Below, in pieces: positions 27,333 to 35,103 of a stretch of 42,780 nucleotides of DNA; the first letter of the stretch is position 1, and the number at the start of each line of letters is the position of its first letter. The position numbers and the translations under genes were made by a program. Source of the stretch: Prochlorococcus sp. AG-355-A18 (lineage in GTDB: Bacteria; Cyanobacteriota; Cyanobacteriia; PCC-6307; Cyanobiaceae); the NCBI GenBank assembly GCA_003280985.1, contig QCDH01000011.1, forward strand, positions 1 through 42,780, written 5' to 3'. Below the pieces are notes generated by a model, which was not told the origin of the DNA, did not search any database, and saw nothing but the letters and a program-made list of their open reading frames with translations.

Positions 27333-28862
27333 ATGGAGTTAGAAGCAAAATTACATGAAATAAAGAAACCAATAATGGTCCTAGGTACTTCCAGTGGAGC
27401 AGGTAAATCGTTAACCGTTACTGCTATTTGCAGGATTCTTAAAAATTTAGGAGAAGAACCAATACCTTTTAAAGGACAAAATATGAGTAACAATGCTTGG
27501 GTTGATTGGGAAGGTGGAGAGATGGCATATTCACAAGCACTTCAAGCTTTTGCTTGTGGTATTAATCCCTCTGCAGAGATGAATCCCATTTTATTAAAAC
27601 CACAAGGAAACTCAATAAGCGAGGTTATTCACCTTGGCAAAAGCATAGGGACCACAACCGCACAAAATTACTATAAAGATTGGTTTTACCCAGGCTGGGA
27701 AGTAATTAAAAAAAGTTTAAAGTCTATTTACGAAGGGAATCCGAATTGCCGTTTAATTATCGAAGGGGCTGGAAGTCCGGTAGAGATGAATTTAATTCAT
27801 AGAGATCTGACTAATTTAAGAGTTGCTAAGTATTTAAATGCAAATTGCATTTTGGTTACTGATATTGAAAGGGGAGGCGTATTTGCACAAATAATTGGTA
27901 CTCTTGAATTAATGAAGCCTGAAGAAAAGAAGCTTATTAAGGGAATTATTATAAATAGATTTAGAGGAGACCTTTCATTATTTGAAGATGGGAAGAAATG
28001 GATAGAGAGTAAGACTCAAATCCCTGTTATTGGCATTATTCCATGGTTAAATGATTCATTTCCTCCAGAGGATTCTTTAGATTTAATAGAGAAAAAATCA
28101 CTTTCTAAAAATCCTGAAATCAAAGTTGGAATTATAAAATTACCATCTATTAGTAACTTCTCGGATTTTGATCCCCTAGAAAATGAAGAAACAATATTTA
28201 TTGAATGGATAAGAAAATCACAAAACCTAAGTAAGTATGACTTCATTATTCTGCCGGGCAGTAAACAAACGATTAAAGATCAAATATTTCTTGAGAATTC
28301 TGGATTATCTAAGGATATAAGGGACTATTCAAAAAACAAAGGAAATATTATTGGCATATGTGGAGGTTTACAAATGTTAGGGACTACACTTGAAGATCCT
28401 TATTTAAAAGAGGGTTCCAAAAATTATTCTGAACAAAAAATTAAAGGTATTGGATTACTTCCATTAAAAACGACTTTCTTTAAAAAAAAATTAACACGTC
28501 AAATCAAATCTAAATCTATATGGCCGTGCCAATCAGAAATTAATGGATTTGAAATTCATAATGGTCAAACTGTATTAGATGACATCCAAAGTTCATTAAT
28601 GATTAATCCTATTTTTAAAGATTCAGACCTTGGTTGGTACAAAGAAAATAATAAAGGAGGAACTATTGCAGGTACATACATTCATGGGATCTTTGAAAAT
28701 GACAGTTGGAGAGTTCAATATATTAATTTAATAAGGAAGAGTAAAAATCTACCAATATTAAATAAAAAATCAATATCTTATAAAGAGAAGAGACAACACA
28801 TTATTGATAATCTTGCGAATGAATTCCATAAACATTTAAATCTCAAATCATTTTTAAGTTGA
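27333..28862 (+). CDS. cobQ: cobyric acid synthase
   Basis: 509-aa glutamine-dependent amidotransferase that amidates four side chains of adenosylcobyrinic acid diamide in (pseudo)cobalamin synthesis. The N-terminal synthetase domain has the P-loop GTSSGAGKSLTVTAICR, FKGQNMSNNAW, and EGAGSPVEMNL. The C-terminal glutaminase domain has the nucleophile in GICGGLQMLG (Cys about residue 341) and the His in GTYIHGIFEN. Both domains look active. It overlaps the next ferredoxin gene by 4 bp, so the two are translationally coupled. Confidence 0.96.
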   Translation: MELEAKLHEIKKPIMVLGTSSGAGKSLTVTAICRILKNLGEEPIPFKGQNMSNNAWVDWEGGEMAYSQALQAFACGINPSAEMNPILLKPQGNSISEVIHLGKSIGTTTAQNYYKDWFYPGWEVIKKSLKSIYEGNPNCRLIIEGAGSPVEMNLIHRDLTNLRVAKYLNANCILVTDIERGGVFAQIIGTLELMKPEEKKLIKGIIINRFRGDLSLFEDGKKWIESKTQIPVIGIIPWLNDSFPPEDSLDLIEKKSLSKNPEIKVGIIKLPSISNFSDFDPLENEETIFIEWIRKSQNLSKYDFIILPGSKQTIKDQIFLENSGLSKDIRDYSKNKGNIIGICGGLQMLGTTLEDPYLKEGSKNYSEQKIKGIGLLPLKTTFFKKKLTRQIKSKSIWPCQSEINGFEIHNGQTVLDDIQSSLMINPIFKDSDLGWYKENNKGGTIAGTYIHGIFENDSWRVQYINLIRKSKNLPILNKKSISYKEKRQHIIDNLANEFHKHLNLKSFLS

Positions 28863-29113
28863 AAGAAAAAAAAAATATAAAAGTAATATGGCCAAACAAT
28901 AAAGAAACATTTGTTTCAGATGGTGATGACTGGTTTTATTCTGCTGAAAAAGCAGGTTTAGAAATCCCTACTGGCTGCCTCACAGGAAGTTGTGGAGCCT
29001 GTGAAATAGATGTAAACGGTGAAACAATTAGGGCTTGTATAAGTGAAATTAAAAATAATAAACAATGTACATTACGGGTTTCTTTAACTACAGACCCCTT
29101 TTGGGAAAAATAA
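28859..29113 (+). CDS. plant-type [2Fe-2S] ferredoxin
   Basis: 84-aa ferredoxin-fold protein. The cluster ligands C-x4-C-x2-C lie in GCLTGSCGACEIDVNG (about residues 39-54) with a fourth Cys in IRACIS. It starts with TTG at 28859, overlapping the cobQ TGA by 4 bp (TTGA), so its translation is coupled to cobQ. The linkage suggests a redox partner in cobalamin metabolism, such as corrin or cobalt reduction; that is inference. The loop between the third and fourth Cys is shorter than in photosynthetic PetF. Confidence 0.88.
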   Translation: MKEKKNIKVIWPNNKETFVSDGDDWFYSAEKAGLEIPTGCLTGSCGACEIDVNGETIRACISEIKNNKQCTLRVSLTTDPFWEK

Positions 29114-29126
29114 ATTTCATTAAACT

Positions 29127-29669
29127 TTACCTAATTATTAGATAAAGGAAAAAATAGTAAAAAAATGATCCAAAAAATGTGTTTATTAGAATAACTTTCT
29201 TTTTAATTTTTGACGAGGCAATAATATAGCTACCCAAAACATGAGGTAAGATTGGGAAAGATCTAATGATTAAAATATAAAAAGATTTGAAAGTAATATT
29301 GTCAAAAAATTTATAAAGATTATTTTTTTCTGGTTTTTTTAAAAATAATATATTTCTAGAAAATTTAAATTTAATTTTCCTCAGAATAAGAACTTGAATA
29401 ACACTTAAAATGGTTAAAGAAGGAGAAAAGAATAAAACATAATTTAACCCAAAAATCTTTATTAAGATAAAATCAAAAATAATTGATAAAGGGAGGCCTA
29501 AAAATATAGAAACTATATTTAAAGCAATCAAATATTTGTATTGGATATTATTAAAAAGGGACTCAAGATCATAGGTATATTTAAATATTAGAGCAAGAAA
29601 ATAAACCCCTAAATAGGTAAAAAATATTTTAAAAATTACTGATTTAAAATTTAGATCTTTTTGATTCAT
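29127..29669 (-). CDS. DedA/VTT-like membrane protein
   Basis: 180-aa membrane protein with about five hydrophobic segments. The central GLPLSIIFDFILIKIFG and late RSFPILPHVLGSYIIASSKI followed by a Gly-containing helix (NTFFGSFFYYFF) resemble the VTT/SNARE-associated (DedA, TVP38) pattern, including the Arg-x-x-P loop. The N-terminal half is divergent and very Lys/Ile/Phe-rich, so the family call is moderate. A lipid-flipping or envelope role would follow from the family. It is convergent with the ferredoxin gene. Confidence 0.6.
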   Translation of the reverse strand: MNQKDLNFKSVIFKIFFTYLGVYFLALIFKYTYDLESLFNNIQYKYLIALNIVSIFLGLPLSIIFDFILIKIFGLNYVLFFSPSLTILSVIQVLILRKIKFKFSRNILFLKKPEKNNLYKFFDNITFKSFYILIIRSFPILPHVLGSYIIASSKIKKKVILINTFFGSFFYYFFLYLIIR

Positions 29670-29853
29670 ATGAGATGGACATTAATGATGATTATCAAAA
29701 ACGTAGAGGGCAAATAACATCTTTTCTTACAGGGGAATTATAGAACCAAACAGGAAATATTTAGCAACTAACTCACTTTATCCACTATCAAATTTAATTT
29801 ATAGGGAATACTTGAGGAAACACATGAAAGTTAATAGAGGAAATGAATTTGCA
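29670..29853. other. intergenic, no convincing gene
   Basis: Between the DedA-like gene and the Yfr2-type RNA. A 22-codon frame on the + strand (29675-29743, MDINDDYQKRRGQITSFLTGEL) has protein-like composition but is too short to call. Confidence 0.4.
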
Positions 29854-29938
29854 TAAAAAAAAGACCCTTTATTAGGGTCTTTAAAGGTTTTACTAAATCA
29901 AGTGTTTCCTTGTTTCCACTGTTTCAGTAAAACCACTC
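29854..29938 (-). ncRNA. Yfr2-family small RNA
   Basis: On the minus strand a 5' stem-loop is closed by GGTTTTACT (29926-29934) and AGTAAAACC (29886-29894), an exact 9-bp stem. Its loop carries two copies of GGAAACA (at 29911-29917 and 29903-29909) plus a partial third, the hallmark of the abundant cyanobacterial Yfr2-5 RNAs. The 3' end is a Rho-independent terminator: AAAGACCC (29875-29882) and GGGTCTTT (29860-29867) followed by a U-run. Structure and motif order match the family as I know it. The target here is unknown. A TTAAAT near 29948 may be the -10 box. Confidence 0.87.
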
Positions 29939-30157
29939 CTTCACACGTATTTAAACTATCTCATTAAATTCTTTTTTGTGGAAGGGCTAAATGGAATGTT
30001 GCTTAACTGTCACATGTGCCAGTTTTTCATTTCTTGACATAAAGAAATATCCTAATTCAAAGAAAAGGGAATTTACTTATTAGAGATTAATGTGTGAAGA
30101 GTTTCTAATTTGTAAAACTTACTGGGGAAAGATATAAAGTATCTACAATATTGATTA
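29939..30157. other. intergenic upstream of the Yfr2-type RNA
   Basis: Probable promoter region of the minus-strand RNA. Only tiny frames are present, e.g. MSRNEKLAHVTVKQHSI on the minus strand near 30036, which I do not call. Confidence 0.4.
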
Positions 30158-30352
30158 CTAATTCTTTTCCCAAAATAGATAAAGATTTGAAAACTGGTTT
30201 TTAGTATCTACTATTGCGGTACTTGTTGATATCAACTTCCATCCTGCAGAATTACGTTTTTTCATTATTGCTGCAATTTCGTTTTCTTGTCTTTGAGTAT
30301 TTGCATTTCCAACTGCGTAATATATATCAAGATCATTTTCTACTTTTGCCAT
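30158..30352 (-). CDS. DUF4177-like small protein
   Basis: 64-aa soluble protein. The pattern YYAVGNANTQRQENEIAAIM, then AGWKLISTSTAIVD and a final LYLFWEK resembles the DUF4177 fold, in which a helix with Glu/Gln/Ala is followed by a GW-x-L strand and an aromatic end strand. Function of that family is unknown. It is transcribed toward the Yfr2-type RNA, 219 bp upstream of it on the same strand. Confidence 0.7.
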   Translation of the reverse strand: MAKVENDLDIYYAVGNANTQRQENEIAAIMKKRNSAGWKLISTSTAIVDTKNQFSNLYLFWEKN

Positions 30353-30444
30353 TTTTAAGGTGATGCTTTATTCAGAGTTAATATTACTCAATCTTTCATC
30401 GTTACTGGGTAAGATTCGATAGGCTGGTTGTAAATAAGTCTTAT

Positions 30445-30531
30445 ATGGTATTACCTTCACCCCAAATTGCGATAGGACTACTGCTTATAAGTATTGGAAT
30501 AGTAGTTACTTTCGATATCAAAATTGATTAG
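30445..30531 (+). CDS. candidate 28-aa single-helix membrane peptide
   Basis: Frame MVLPSPQIAIGLLLISIGIV followed by VTFDIKID. One complete hydrophobic helix between a Pro-rich N-terminus and an acidic/basic C-terminus, the layout of small photosystem or cytochrome subunits. No clear ribosome-binding site, and no other start in frame (open only from 30382). The codons look local. I cannot match it to PsaM, PsbX, PetN or another known small subunit, so it may be unannotated or chance. Confidence 0.35.
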   Translation: MVLPSPQIAIGLLLISIGIVVTFDIKID

Positions 30532-30609
30532 TTTAGAAGTAAATAATAAAAAAAAGTTGGATATTTGGGTAAATATCTACTTAATTCAATCAATAAAGAA
30601 TTATCTTAT

Positions 30610-31212
30610 TTAGATCAAGAATAAAAAACACCCTGCAATAAATCCACTTAAATGACCTAACAAACTTACCCCTGGCAAAAATGAGAAAATCAAACCTATA
30701 AGGCATATTGTCTTTGACATTTTTTGCACTTCGTAATTAGATTTTAAACCAATTTTTTTGCCTAAAAAGTTACTCTTTCCATAAAAAGACGTTAACAGTA
30801 AGAATCCAAATAAAGCATAGATTATTCCACTAAATCCTAAAGCGGCATAATTCGGATAAATATTAAAAAACGATAAGATCTTTTCGTAAAACCAGATAAT
30901 AAAAAAATTCAAAAAAGAACAAATTAAAATAAATTTCACATAAAAATATCTGCTTTCTATTCCAAGTCTCATCAAAAAATATCTAGTAATGATTATTCCA
31001 CCAATATTTGATAATAAATGATTTAAATCTGCATGAATTAGGATTGAGGTGAAAATCCTATAAGGTTGATCACTAATTAATTTTGGTACAAAGTAAAAAT
31101 ATTCTTTATCAATAACTCCAATTAAATCTGTAAGTATAAAAACTGAAATTAAAAGAGATGCGCTTAGGATGTATTGCCAATCATATTTAGATATTGAATT
31201 ATTAATTGCCAT
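30610..31212 (-). CDS. rhomboid family intramembrane serine protease
   Basis: 200-aa protease with six hydrophobic helices. The family landmarks are present: R-x-x-T-S-I-L-I-H-A-D-L-N-H-L-L-S-N (residues 52-69), the catalytic Ser128 in GFSG, and the catalytic His187 in LLGHLSG. The Ser-His dyad is therefore intact. Rhomboids cleave transmembrane segments; the substrate in picocyanobacteria is unknown to me. It is read away from the CP12-like small gene on the same strand. Confidence 0.87.
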   Translation of the reverse strand: MAINNSISKYDWQYILSASLLISVFILTDLIGVIDKEYFYFVPKLISDQPYRIFTSILIHADLNHLLSNIGGIIITRYFLMRLGIESRYFYVKFILICSFLNFFIIWFYEKILSFFNIYPNYAALGFSGIIYALFGFLLLTSFYGKSNFLGKKIGLKSNYEVQKMSKTICLIGLIFSFLPGVSLLGHLSGFIAGCFLFLI

Positions 31213-31304
31213 ATTTTCTTTAGTTTTATACTAAAAGAATATCTGCTTACTTATAGAAGTACATAACCTCAAAAGTTTTTTAATGTCTTGAATTTATATT
31301 ACCT

Positions 31305-31463
31305 TTAGTAAACTTTGCAATGAGAACTTGTTGGGTGATCTATGCACTCTTTCTCCCAATAATCTTGTCTTGAATCTTTTGGCAGTTGATAATTAAAATC
31401 ATGCATTCTCCAAATATCTGAAGTCGCATTTCTAAGGGCAGTGAATGGAGTGGTGAGTCTCAT
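31305..31463 (-). CDS. 52-aa CP12-like small protein
   Basis: Short gene with a perfect AGGAGG (31468-31473) 4 nt before ATG 31463. The protein is MRLTTPFTALRNATSDIWRM, HDFNYQLPKDSRQDYWEKEC, then IDHPTSSHCKVY. Its end, C-x3-P-x4-C-K-x-Y, has the exact spacing of the C-terminal redox loop of CP12 (C-x8-C with Pro and a terminal R/K-x-Y), the part that docks GAPDH. The N-terminal CP12 Cys pair and the core AWD_VEEL helix are absent. So it is either a CP12-tail-like regulator or a convergent small Cys protein. The coding call is firm; the CP12 link is inference. Confidence 0.75.
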   Translation of the reverse strand: MRLTTPFTALRNATSDIWRMHDFNYQLPKDSRQDYWEKECIDHPTSSHCKVY

Positions 31464-31540
31464 AAAACCTCCTATATCTCTACTCCTTAATTATCCTCTT
31501 ATTCATATGAAATTAATAGAGTATTAATACCCGAGTATTA

Positions 31541-31673
31541 GTGCTTTGCGGTTGTCGCTACTATCTTTTCTAATTAAGTAGGAGTAGAAATAATTCAGGA
31601 GTCAAAAGCACTTCATCGACTTTGTGGACAGCGAGGTGCATAAGACTCGAAGAGGGCAAATAAATGCCCTCTT
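31541..31673 (+). ncRNA. candidate structured RNA with terminator
   Basis: No protein gene fits here. GTGCTTT (31541-31547) pairs with AAAGCAC (31605-31611), and a 9-bp hairpin AAGAGGGCA (31650-31658)/TGCCCTCTT (31665-31673) is followed by ATTTTATTATT on the + strand, the form of a Rho-independent terminator. Nothing upstream on the + strand needs this terminator, so an independent transcript of about 130-150 nt is plausible. An open frame inside it (EIIQESKALHRLCGQRGA, ending at TAA 31640-31642) has a GGAG upstream but no ATG, GTG or TTG. No known RNA family recognised. Confidence 0.4.
31650..31673 (+). terminator. Rho-independent terminator-like hairpin
   Basis: Exact 9-bp stem, 6-nt loop, T-rich 3' flank on the + strand only. 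It would end the candidate RNA above and could also shield the tRNA-Ser transcript on the other strand. Confidence 0.55.
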
Positions 31674-31709
31674 ATTTTATTATTGGGACTTCCAGAAACG
31701 ATAAATTAA

Positions 31710-31794
31710 CGGAGAGGGTGGGATTCGAACCCACGAATAGTTACCTATTAAACGATTTCGAGTCGTTCGCTTTCGACCACTCAGCCACCTCTCC
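31710..31794 (-). tRNA. tRNA-Ser (anticodon CGA)
   Basis: Acceptor arms GGAGAGG and CCTCTCC pair exactly; the anticodon stem AACGA/TCGTT encloses CTCGAAA, giving anticodon CGA for UCG codons. A long variable arm and the T-arm GGGTTCGAATCCC are present. G discriminator; CCA is not encoded. Confidence 0.97.
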
Positions 31795-31848
31795 CATATT
31801 TAAAATATAAATTAAAAAATTTATACTAAAAATATATTTAGATTTTTG

Positions 31849-32877
31849 TTAATTCCAACCAGTTTCTTTCATTATTTCTATTGCCTTACTATTGAATTTG
31901 CCAATTTCTTTTATAGTCACATTATCTGGAGTGAAATCTCCAAATTTACTAACAATTCTATTTTGACTTGATTCCTTTAAAGGGTGCTCATAAGTTTTAT
32001 TAGCTAAACCTTGACTACCTTCACTAGAAGCTAAATATTCAAGAAGTTTAATAGCCTCATTCTTGTTTTCTGCATATTTATATACGCCCCCAGCAGTTAT
32101 ATTTACATGCGCAGGATTGGGTATTATTAATTTTATTTTTTCTGCTAAAGAAGCATCTCTTGGGCCTTTAACTCCATCAAGCATCCTTGCGACATAATAA
32201 TGATTAACGATTCCAATACCGCACGTTCCCTGCCCTACAGCTCTTATTAATGAAGAATCTCCAGAAAAATAGGGAGTGGAGACATTTGATATCAAACCCT
32301 TAAGCCAAATTTTTGTTTGGCCAACGCCTTTCTTTGCTATTTGATTAGAAACCAAAGATTGATTATAAGGACTTTTTCTATTTCTTAGACATACTTTTCC
32401 TTTAAAAGAAGGATTGGTTAGATCCTCAAAATTTTTGATTTTTGTAATATCCACAATATCCGGATTTGTGATGATTACCCTTAATCGCCTAGTAAGGCCA
32501 AACCATTTATTTCTAGGATCTCTTAAATTATTTGGAACACTATTTTCTAGAATATTTGAATTAATTTTTTGAAATAAATTTGCCTTTGATGCATTTTCAA
32601 TTCTTGCTGCATCAACAAGAATTACTAAATCAGCCTGAGAATTTTTACCCTCTCTTTTTAAGCGCTCAATTATAGCTTTTCCATCTGTTTCTATATATCT
32701 AACTTTGATGCCAGTTTGTTCTTGAAATTTTTGATAAACCTCTTTATCTGTATTGTAATGTCTACCAGAAAATAACCTAACCTCTTTCTCTGCAGAATTT
32801 ACAGGTTGATTATTTAGAAGTAGCGATAATGTCACTGAAGTAAAAAATAGCTTTTTTAAATAATTCTTTAATTTCAT
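31849..32877 (-). CDS. futA: iron(III) ABC transporter periplasmic binding protein (FutA/IdiA)
   Basis: 342-aa periplasmic ferric-iron binding protein. Sec signal peptide (cleavage near NSA/EKEV at residue 29), then the family start VRLFSGRHYNTDKEVYQKF with the metal-ligand Tyr, the DLVILVDAARIENA strand, FEDLTNPSFKGKVCLR, and the GIVNHYYVARM segment carrying the Tyr-Tyr pair that binds iron. No FutB or FutC gene is nearby, so the permease and ATPase are elsewhere. It probably responds to iron supply. It lies 54 bp upstream of tRNA-Ser on the same strand. Confidence 0.93.
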   Translation of the reverse strand: MKLKNYLKKLFFTSVTLSLLLNNQPVNSAEKEVRLFSGRHYNTDKEVYQKFQEQTGIKVRYIETDGKAIIERLKREGKNSQADLVILVDAARIENASKANLFQKINSNILENSVPNNLRDPRNKWFGLTRRLRVIITNPDIVDITKIKNFEDLTNPSFKGKVCLRNRKSPYNQSLVSNQIAKKGVGQTKIWLKGLISNVSTPYFSGDSSLIRAVGQGTCGIGIVNHYYVARMLDGVKGPRDASLAEKIKLIIPNPAHVNITAGGVYKYAENKNEAIKLLEYLASSEGSQGLANKTYEHPLKESSQNRIVSKFGDFTPDNVTIKEIGKFNSKAIEIMKETGWN

Positions 32878-33009
32878 TTATTAAAATTGTTATTTTTGTT
32901 ACCTTACAACAAAAATTTGGTAGAAATAATCCAAAAATAAAAAATCACTTTGTCATGTATATTTCTTTACCTTAGGAAATAACATTCTGATACTTTCGAG
33001 ATATAAATC

Positions 33010-33879
33010 TTACTTTACTAAGGGAAAGCCCATGCGTTCCCTCTCTAGTATCCATGAAGAAGCGACTTCTCTAGCTAACTTTCTGATTTTTTCTATATAC
33101 TGGGCACGATCAGTTACTGATATTACGCCTCTAGCATCAAGCAAATTAAAGCTATGACTACACTTTAAAACATAATCAAGCGCGGGGTAAGTTAGCTTCT
33201 TTTCAATTAATGAATTTGCTTCATCTTGATATATCTCAAATAATTTTCTGAGATTTTCAGGATTTGATTCAGAGAAATTATATGAACATTGACCTTTTTC
33301 AAATTGAAGCCAAATATCGCTGTATTTCAGATCTTTATTCCAATTTAAGTCCCAGATACTTTCTTTATCCTGCAAAAACATTGCAATTCTCTCTAAACCG
33401 TATGTAATTTCAATTGGTATTGGTTGACAATCAACTCCCCCGCATTGTTGAAAATAAGTGAATTGAGTAACTTCCATTCCGTCTAGCCATACTTCCCAAC
33501 CTACGCCCCAAGCTCCAAGAGTTGGCGACTCCCAATTATCTTCTACAAATCTTATGTCATGATTTTTAGCCTCTATTCCAAGAGATTCCAGAGATTTCAA
33601 ATATTTTTCTTGGATCCCATCTGGGGAAGGCTTAATTATTACTTGATATTGAAAATAATGTTGTGCACGATTAGGGTTATCACCAAATCTTCCGTCTGTG
33701 GGTCTTCTACATGGCTCAGCATATGCAACAGACCAAGGTTCGGGTCCAATTGCCCTCAAAAAAGTATGAGGACTCATTGTACCAGCACCCTTTTCAGTAT
33801 CATATGGCTGCATAATTAAACAACCCTCTTTGGACCAAAAATTATTTAAATTTTGAATTATATCCTGAAAAAACATCAA
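33010..33879 (-). CDS. glyQ: glycyl-tRNA synthetase alpha subunit
   Basis: 289-aa catalytic alpha chain of the alpha2beta2 bacterial glycyl-tRNA synthetase. Seen: the N-terminal [21 protein letters not shown], the motif [33 protein letters not shown] and LERIAMFLQ. The beta chain (glyS) is not in the window, so the two are unlinked here. The C-terminal end LARE[16 protein letters not shown] is typical. Confidence 0.96.
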   Translation of the reverse strand: MMFFQDIIQNLNNFWSKEGCLIMQPYDTEKGAGTMSPHTFLRAIGPEPWSVAYAEPCRRPTDGRFGDNPNRAQHYFQYQVIIKPSPDGIQEKYLKSLESLGIEAKNHDIRFVEDNWESPTLGAWGVGWEVWLDGMEVTQFTYFQQCGGVDCQPIPIEITYGLERIAMFLQDKESIWDLNWNKDLKYSDIWLQFEKGQCSYNFSESNPENLRKLFEIYQDEANSLIEKKLTYPALDYVLKCSHSFNLLDARGVISVTDRAQYIEKIRKLAREVASSWILERERMGFPLVK

Positions 33880-34031
33880 ATTTTAAGAAGTTTAGAATTT
33901 AGATCAATGCCATTAAACATAATAACAAAACTTAAAACAAAAAATATTTTTAACTCTAATTTCTGAGAAGCATTATCTGGTATTTGGATAGCATAAAACT
34001 TAATCCAATATAAACATAAATTAGAAATTAA

Positions 34032-34418
34032 TCATGAAAAAAAATCTAATGGCAAAGGTCCAAAAGTATTAGATTCTTCTGCATCTTCATCATATTGGCA
34101 AGTTATTAAAATTCCTTCTCCCAGACCATTCTCAGATCTAACAAAAACATTACCAGTTTTTTGGTTGCCTTTTAAAAAAACATATCCATCAGCATGAAGC
34201 GAATCTAAATTACCAAATTTTATTGAGGAATATTTATTAGAAATTGATTTCAGTGCTTCAATAGCTTTGGTATCAGAAGCTGCCATTATTCCTATTGTTA
34301 TCCAATCGGCATTATAAATATTAGTTTCTAATTCTATTAATAGTTTTTTTTCTTGACTACTGCTTAAATGAGGAGCAGTTCTAAGACTGTTTAAATCAGC
34401 TAATTTATTTATTTCCAT
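34032..34418 (-). CDS. DUF1824 family protein
   Basis: 128-aa protein resembling the cyanobacterial DUF1824 family: LADLNSLRTAPHLSS, the WITIGIMAASDTKAIEALKSI helix, and the YVFLKGNQKTGNVFVRSENGLGEGILITCQ strands near the end. Cytoplasmic, function unknown. It lies 27 bp after the MIF-like tautomerase on the same strand, so they may be cotranscribed. Confidence 0.85.
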   Translation of the reverse strand: MEINKLADLNSLRTAPHLSSSQEKKLLIELETNIYNADWITIGIMAASDTKAIEALKSISNKYSSIKFGNLDSLHADGYVFLKGNQKTGNVFVRSENGLGEGILITCQYDEDAEESNTFGPLPLDFFS

Positions 34419-34445
34419 TAAATTAGTACCTAAAATAATAAATTA

Positions 34446-34778
34446 TTAACCAAAGGTTCTTCCATTCCAAGCCCATAATGAAGCGGGCACATCCTCGAAA
34501 GAAATATAAATTTTATCTATTGGAATTCCAATTTTTTCATAAACAAAATTAGATATTTGCTTTGCCATCTCTGAAGGATTTAAAGAGCCTATCGACTTAA
34601 TTTCTAAAAAACAACAAGGTCTTTCATCATCAAAATACATTTCTAAATTATCATCTAACTTAGCCATAACAAATCTTTTTGATTTATTTGTTAAAGACGC
34701 GACTAATATTGAAATTTCTTCAAGTAATTTCTTCTTATCCTCTATTTTTGCTGAAGTAGAAACATTAATATAAGGCAT
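34446..34778 (-). CDS. MIF/tautomerase family protein
   Basis: 110-aa homolog of macrophage migration inhibitory factor. The catalytic Pro follows the initiator Met (MPYINVSTS), and the fold-defining KLLEEISILVASLTNKSKRFVMAKL, LEIKSIGSL and the C-terminal DVPASLWAWNGRTFG with aromatic active-site residues are present. A tautomerase of this type from Prochlorococcus has been studied (established knowledge); its physiological substrate is unknown. A 56-aa frame ends 2 bp upstream. Confidence 0.92.
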   Translation of the reverse strand: MPYINVSTSAKIEDKKKLLEEISILVASLTNKSKRFVMAKLDDNLEMYFDDERPCCFLEIKSIGSLNPSEMAKQISNFVYEKIGIPIDKIYISFEDVPASLWAWNGRTFG

Positions 34779-34780
34779 AT

Positions 34781-34951
34781 TTATGCAGCTAAATTATCTT
34801 TTTGAAAATCATTTTGTAGATTAAAAGTTTTATTTTTTAAAACTTTTTTTGATGAAAGATATGCCATATCGTATTGACTTATTCCGTTTTTATAGGGATT
34901 GAAAAGGGCATTTTTAGATCTACTTTTTTTGCTCCTTTTGAATTCAATCAT
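34781..34951 (-). CDS. 56-aa basic protein upstream of the tautomerase
   Basis: Frame MIEFKRSKKSRSKNALFNPY, then KNGISQYDMAYLSSKKVLKN, ending FNLQNDFQKDNLAA. Strongly basic N-terminus, no membrane segment. Its stop lies 2 bp before the tautomerase ATG, so coupling is likely. No clear ribosome-binding site upstream; codon use is local. I recognise no family. It may be a small nucleic-acid- or ribosome-associated protein, but that is a guess. Confidence 0.5.
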   Translation of the reverse strand: MIEFKRSKKSRSKNALFNPYKNGISQYDMAYLSSKKVLKNKTFNLQNDFQKDNLAA

Positions 34952-35103
34952 TTTTACAAAATTATTAATTATTAATTTAACTTTTTTTTAATAGATGTCT
35001 AGCTTTTTTAAAAATCTTTAATTAATTAAATGCAAAATATATTTCTGAATCACAATATGAATAACTATTTATTAAATTTGAATTAGATCACTTAATAATC
35101 GTT

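Noticed and set aside
29675-29743. 22-codon frame MDINDDYQKRRGQITSFLTGEL
   Set aside because: Protein-like but too short, no clear ribosome-binding site; could be a remnant.
29936-29950. CACTCCTTCACACG near the Yfr2-type RNA, similar to the Yfr1 core
   Set aside because: Has an extra T relative to the Yfr1 motif and lies on the strand opposite to the RNA; the Yfr2 structure explains the region better.
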